The notes under the pieces are model-generated. The model was not told the DNA's origin, searched no databases, and worked only from the letters and a program-made list of their open reading frames with translations. A stretch of DNA of 18,817 nucleotides, from the NCBI GenBank assembly GCA_035265325.1, contig DATFOS010000047.1, forward strand, positions 1 through 18,817. Direction: 5' to 3'. Every line of letters begins with the position of its first letter. Position 1 is the stretch's first letter. Source of the DNA: DATCLS01 sp035265325 (GTDB taxonomy: Bacteria; Actinomycetota; Acidimicrobiia; Acidimicrobiales; VFJN01). Positions 15,780 through 18,817 of the stretch are shown in pieces. A program made the position numbers and the translations under genes.

Positions 15780-15833
15780 GGTGAGCGACGGGCGAAGGAT
15801 TCCGCAGGCTCGGTACAGCTTCAAGCACTCACC
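15780..15833 (-). promoter_or_regulatory. Candidate structured 5' leader of the secreted-protein gene
   Basis: On the minus strand GGTGAG (15833-15828) pairs with CTCACC (15785-15780), enclosing about 42 nt with two smaller hairpins: GCTT-G-AAGC and a GCG(G)AA-TCC-TTCGC stem. The structure ends about 25 nt before the TTG start. I compared it by memory with the c-di-AMP, c-di-GMP, ZTP and cobalamin riboswitch patterns and found no match. Confidence 0.3.
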
Positions 15834-15885
15834 GTACGAATCGGCCCCCTTCAGTGGAGGATCGCACGTTTCGTGTGGCCGGCGT

Positions 15886-15905
15886 GCGGGCAAGGCGGCG
15901 CCCGC
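15886..15905 (-). terminator. Hairpin after the enoyl-CoA hydratase-like gene
   Basis: GCGGGC (15886-15891) and GCCCGC (15900-15905) form a 6-bp stem on an 8-nt loop, starting a few bases after the stop of the enoyl-CoA hydratase-like gene. It may end the upstream operon before the secreted-protein gene. No U tract is seen. Confidence 0.35.
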
Positions 15906-15911
15906 CGGGCC

Positions 15912-16703
15912 TCAGATCTGGGTGCGGCCGCGGTCCGTGACGGCGGTGCGCCGCGCCTCGATGGCCGCCGGGTCGAGCCCGGCGCCCTGCCAGCGGGCGG
16001 CCACGGCGGCCTCGTTGCGCCAGGCCTCGCCCATCGGCACCAGCATTCCCTCGTCGTAGGTCTGCAGCACCCGGCGCACGGCCGTCCGGTCGTTCGAGAC
16101 GACGTCGGCGGCGAGCTTCCGGACGAACGGCAGCAGCTCCTCGTGGGGGACGACGTGGTTCACCAGGCCCCAGGCCAGGGCGGTGGGGGCGTCGAGGAAG
16201 TTGCCGGTGGCCGACAGTTCCCGGGCCCGCCGGACGCCGACGGCCTGCGGCAGCAGGACCGTGAGGCCCCAGTCCGGCATGATGCCGACGCGGGCGTGGG
16301 TGTCGGCGAAGCGGGCGTGCTCGGACGCCACGAGCAGGTCGCAGCGCAGGGCGACCTCGAAGCCACCCGTGATGGCGACCCCGTTGACGGCCCCGATGAC
16401 CAGCTTGCGGGTCGGTGGGAACGGACCGCGGTCCTGCGGCGGCACGTCGCTGCCGCCCAGCGCCTCGACCGAGGCCCCGGCGGACGCGCCCAGCTCCTTG
16501 AGGTCGAGCCCGGCGCAGAACGCCGGGTCGGCGCCGGTCAGGATCAGCACGTCGACCTCGTCGTCGGCGTCGAGGTCGAGCACGGCCCGGTGCAACGCCT
16601 TGCGGAGGTCGCGGTTGAGGGCGTTGCGGGCGCCCGGGCGGTTGAGCGTCAGCGTCGCCACCCGGTCGGCCACCTCGACCAGCAGCACGGGATCGTCGGC
16701 CAT
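15912..16703 (-). CDS. Enoyl-CoA hydratase/isomerase (crotonase) family protein
   Basis: Crotonase-fold protein acting on an acyl-CoA; 263 aa, the normal length. The start is ATG 16703, 2 nt after the upstream stop, with GGAGGA about 9 nt before it. The oxyanion-hole segments are AFCAGLDLKELG (61-72) and IGAVNGVAITGG (103-114). The first catalytic glutamate matches E116 in GGFEVALRCD. At the place of the second glutamate (FADTHARVGIMP, 132-143), alignment by eye puts H136, so classical hydration is doubtful. An isomerase, hydrolase or other crotonase reaction is possible. It is the last gene of a likely three-gene operon. Confidence 0.9.
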   Translation of the reverse strand: MADDPVLLVEVADRVATLTLNRPGARNALNRDLRKALHRAVLDLDADDEVDVLILTGADPAFCAGLDLKELGASAGASVEALGGSDVPPQDRGPFPPTRKLVIGAVNGVAITGGFEVALRCDLLVASEHARFADTHARVGIMPDWGLTVLLPQAVGVRRARELSATGNFLDAPTALAWGLVNHVVPHEELLPFVRKLAADVVSNDRTAVRRVLQTYDEGMLVPMGEAWRNEAAVAARWQGAGLDPAAIEARRTAVTDRGRTQI

Positions 16704-16705
16704 CG

Positions 16706-17305
16706 TCAGTCGTCCTCCACGGGGGGCAGGAAGGGCAGCTTGAGGTCGCCGAGCTTCACGAGGGTCGAGGTGATCCACCCACCCATGGCGGACAGGTGGT
16801 CGTCGAGGATCGTCCCGTCGGCCAGCGTCGCCTCGTCCAGCTCGTAGCTGCCCTCGTACGACACCTCGATGGCGTACTCGCGCTCGTTCAGGTCGGCCGA
16901 GCACACGGTTTCGATCGTCGGCCCGGACCGCTCGAGCCGCTCGCCGCCGATCGCCACGCTCGTCTCCGGCAGGGTGGCGAGCACCATGCCGGGCTCGGGC
17001 GCCTCGGCCAACCGCTGGATGCGCAGGACCAGCTCGATCTCGATGCGCGGCGGGTCGGAGAAGGGCTCGCCGATGTACCAGGAGCGGTACGCCGTCTGGG
17101 CCCACGTGGGCCAGTCGAGAGTGAGGTCGGCTTGCACCCGGGGCGGCAGGCCCTCGCCGGGCAGGCCGTAGGAGGTCTCCCACGTGACGTCGCCGAGCAG
17201 CACGTCGACCTGGAAGCGCTCCTCGAAGGCCTGGCGTTCGAGGAACGCACGCTCCAACGAGTCGCGCAGCGCACCGATGGCATCGGTGAAAACGTGGTCG
17301 AGCAT
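16706..17305 (-). CDS. Protein of unknown function, 199 aa
   Basis: I do not recognise it. The start is ATG 17305, 13 nt after the stop of the VOC gene; a longer frame reaching 17458 would run through the VOC gene and reads as arginine/proline-rich shadow sequence. The N-terminus (about 1-32) is a charged helix (IGALRDSLERAFLERQAFEERF). The rest alternates short beta strands with an acidic bias, such as RIEIELVLRIQRL near 95-107 and YAIEVSYEGSYEL near 149-161. There is no signal peptide or membrane segment. It is sandwiched between the VOC and crotonase genes, so it probably serves the same pathway or regulon. Confidence 0.78.
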   Translation of the reverse strand: MLDHVFTDAIGALRDSLERAFLERQAFEERFQVDVLLGDVTWETSYGLPGEGLPPRVQADLTLDWPTWAQTAYRSWYIGEPFSDPPRIEIELVLRIQRLAEAPEPGMVLATLPETSVAIGGERLERSGPTIETVCSADLNEREYAIEVSYEGSYELDEATLADGTILDDHLSAMGGWITSTLVKLGDLKLPFLPPVEDD

Positions 17306-17318
17306 GCGGTGGCGCAGG

Positions 17319-17990
17319 CTACTGGTCGGCCCGGCGCGCGCCGAGTCCGACGTCGGGCGTGAGGAACGCGGTGGGCACCGCCACGCCCGCGGTGCGGCGC
17401 AGGGACGCGATGCGGCGGCCGGCCTGGACGGCGTCGCGGGGCGCGGTGAGCGCGTCACCCAGCAGGGTGGCCGTGGCGTCCAGGTCGGCGACCTCGTGAG
17501 CCAGGCCCCAGAACCGGGCCGGCCCGTCCCCGGTGGGGGTGGTCGGCCCCACCAGCTCGAGGACGACCTCGCCCAGGCGGAAGAACCGCTGCCGCCGCGC
17601 GATGCCGTCCGGCCCGGTGCCGGCGTCGCGGGTGCGGCGGGCGGCGATGCCGAGGGCCTCCAGGGCGGCCGTGGTCCGGTCCAGGTCGGGGGTCGTGACG
17701 ACGACGTGGTCGACCTTCGTCACGCCGTTCGGGTGCGCCTGCGGGCCGGCCGGCGGCCCGGGTTCCCCGGCCTCCGTGGGCAGGCCGTCGATCGCCCCGC
17801 CCGGGGGCGGCTGGGGCAGGCCGGCGAGCGTCCACCCGGTGACGCCCGGCCGCCCGCCGTCGGTGGCGACGGGGACGAGGCGGACCGTCGTCGTGCCGAG
17901 CACGACCCGCCCCTCGCCGTCGAGTGTGAAGCCGGCGGCGGACCAGGCGGAGGGGTCGTCGGCGACCCGCACCTCCACGATCACGGCCAT
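17319..17990 (-). CDS. VOC (glyoxalase/dioxygenase-fold) superfamily protein
   Basis: Cytosolic protein of 223 aa. The clear VOC module spans about 90-205. It opens with KVDHVVVTTPDLDRTTAALEALG (H95 is the usual first metal ligand) and contains RFFRLGEVVLELVGP with E145 as the matching later ligand. Residues 1-60 look like a shorter, degraded half-module (GTTTVRLVP), joined by a proline/glycine-rich linker (60-88). The reaction is unknown; the family includes lyases, isomerases, dioxygenases and binding proteins. ATG 17990 has no ribosome-binding site, but a TAGCGT -10 box lies 6 nt upstream. It is the first gene of a likely operon with the 199-residue unknown and the crotonase. Confidence 0.82.
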   Translation of the reverse strand: MAVIVEVRVADDPSAWSAAGFTLDGEGRVVLGTTTVRLVPVATDGGRPGVTGWTLAGLPQPPPGGAIDGLPTEAGEPGPPAGPQAHPNGVTKVDHVVVTTPDLDRTTAALEALGIAARRTRDAGTGPDGIARRQRFFRLGEVVLELVGPTTPTGDGPARFWGLAHEVADLDATATLLGDALTAPRDAVQAGRRIASLRRTAGVAVPTAFLTPDVGLGARRADQ

Positions 17991-18002
17991 GGCGGGACGC
18001 TA
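17991..18002 (-). promoter_or_regulatory. -10 box for the VOC operon (leaderless start)
   Basis: On the minus strand TAGCGT (18002 to 17997) is followed by exactly 6 nt (CCCGCC) and the ATG at 17990. No Shine-Dalgarno sequence is present. The hexamer is identical to the one before pepN. It lies in the 43-nt gap after the queuosine-salvage gene, so the VOC operon probably has its own promoter. Confidence 0.5.
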
Positions 18003-18033
18003 GTGAGCGCCGCCGGCAGGGGCCAGGTGCGCG

Positions 18034-18817
18034 TCAGTAGAACGTCGTACGGCAGCGGTGTCGGGGCGTCGCCTTGACCGCGGGGGACTGGCCCCGCTGC
18101 CAGAGCTGGTGGTCGATGACGGCGGGGGTCAGGCGGGTCCGCGCCGCCAACAGCTCCACGGCGTGCACCGCGCACGCCCGCACCTCGACCTCGGCCGGCT
18201 CGCCGGGCGTGAGCAGCTCGCCGGCGGCGATGCGGTCGGCCAGCTCGTCGCCGTAGCCGAGGACGCCCGCCACCCGCAGCGTGTGCGGCACGAGGTTGTC
18301 GGCGAATGCGGTGAGGCGGTGGAGGTCGTCGAAGTGGCCGATGCCGGACCCGCCCGTGGCCTGGGCCAGGTGCGAGGCCGTGATCTGCGCCCGCTTGAGG
18401 AGCGGGACGGGCTCGCCGTCGTGGACGGCCACGTCCTGGGCCAGCGGCATCGTCGCCAGCGTGGCGGTGAGCCGTTCGGCCGACCCGCCCGCCGAGCGCA
18501 CCAGGGTGGCGGCCGACCCGTCGAAGTCGAACAGCAGCTCGGCCAGGTCGCGCCAGGCTCGGGCGAACAGGCCCATCAGCTCGTCGGCCGGGCCGGGGTG
18601 GGGCTGGCCGAAGATGCGGGCGCACGTGCCGGTGTCGGCGTCGGAGAGCCACTCGGCCGTCGGGGAACCCAGGGCGGCCACGTTGTCGGCCAGTGCCGCC
18701 GCCAGCGTGCGGGCGCCCGAGAGCCCCGGCCGCTTGTGCAGCACGGGGAACCACCCGGACCCGAAGTTGACGGCGTTCCAGGCCACGACCTGCGCCGCCA
18801 CGTCGTAGTCGCTGTCG
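18034..18817 (-). CDS. Queuosine salvage protein (DUF2419/Qng1-like), 5' end missing
   Basis: The family (human C9orf64, now QNG1) cleaves queuosine 5'-monophosphate to free queuine for tRNA modification. The visible 260 residues run to a normal stop. Numbering from the Val codon at 18801, family motifs include WNAVNFGSGWF (8-18), LLKRAQI (134-140), LTAFADNLVPHTLR (163-176) with the conserved FAD, GVLGY (179-183), EVEVRACAVHAVE (204-216) and the C-terminal PRHRCRTTFY (246-255). The open frame continues upstream of that GTG (DSDYD) to the window edge. Known members are longer at the N-terminus, so the gene very likely begins outside the window and GTG 18801 is internal. The family call is strong; the substrate in this organism is inferred. 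Confidence 0.88.
   Translation of the reverse strand, partial: DSDYDVAAQVVAWNAVNFGSGWFPVLHKRPGLSGARTLAAALADNVAALGSPTAEWLSDADTGTCARIFGQPHPGPADELMGLFARAWRDLAELLFDFDGSAATLVRSAGGSAERLTATLATMPLAQDVAVHDGEPVPLLKRAQITASHLAQATGGSGIGHFDDLHRLTAFADNLVPHTLRVAGVLGYGDELADRIAAGELLTPGEPAEVEVRACAVHAVELLAARTRLTPAVIDHQLWQRGQSPAVKATPRHRCRTTFY

Noticed and set aside
15755..15911. c-di-AMP (ydaO-type) riboswitch upstream of the secreted protein
   Set aside because: The gene context would fit, but the conserved ydaO sequence blocks I know are not present, so only a generic structured leader is reported.

Overview
The window is high-GC, densely packed DNA with strong third-position GC bias. The content is typical of the Actinomycetota: GTG and TTG starts, stop/start overlaps of the GTGA type, actinobacterial-type -10 boxes abutting start codons, and Tat-like exported proteins. 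An Acidimicrobiia-like lineage is my best guess, inferred from gene content only. I see no rRNA, tRNA, CRISPR array, phage gene or transposase gene.

Region 1 (1-5465, minus strand) is a compact surface-glycan operon. Its order in transcription is an ABC-2 permease (Wzm type), an ATPase with a C-terminal glycan-binding domain (Wzt type), a 1000-residue glycosyltransferase with three catalytic-like domains, and a class I methyltransferase cut by the window edge. The genes overlap or are 3-4 nt apart. The set fits synthesis, possible end-modification and export of a cell-surface polysaccharide.

Region 2 (5466-9157, plus strand) starts with a divergent promoter region. It then encodes the conserved but poorly understood DUF1800/DUF1501 pair. 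Both proteins have Tat-like export signals placed after unusually long N-terminal extensions. The DUF1800 gene carries a perfect 16-bp inverted repeat inside its coding sequence.

Region 3 (9154-9380) lies between convergent genes. It holds a 168-bp imperfect palindrome with CTAG at both ends, which looks like a MITE, followed by a strong GC-rich hairpin that can serve as a terminator.

Region 4 (9381-14009) holds an M1 aminopeptidase (minus), a divergent PfkB-family sugar/nucleoside kinase (plus) and a convergent EamA-type transporter (minus). The stop codons of the last two share one CTAG.

Region 5 (14050-18817, all minus) reads in transcription order as follows: a queuosine-salvage (DUF2419/Qng1-like) protein cut by the edge; a VOC-fold protein, an unrecognised 199-residue protein and an enoyl-CoA hydratase-like protein forming one likely operon; then a secreted six-cysteine protein and a membrane-anchored unknown, followed by the EamA transporter.

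No single spectacular new system is obvious. The strongest leads are the palindromic mobile-element-like sequence that contains the DUF1501 stop codon, the coding-region hairpin, the repeated leaderless promoter arrangement, the triple-domain glycosyltransferase, and the uncharacterised secreted protein with a structured leader.
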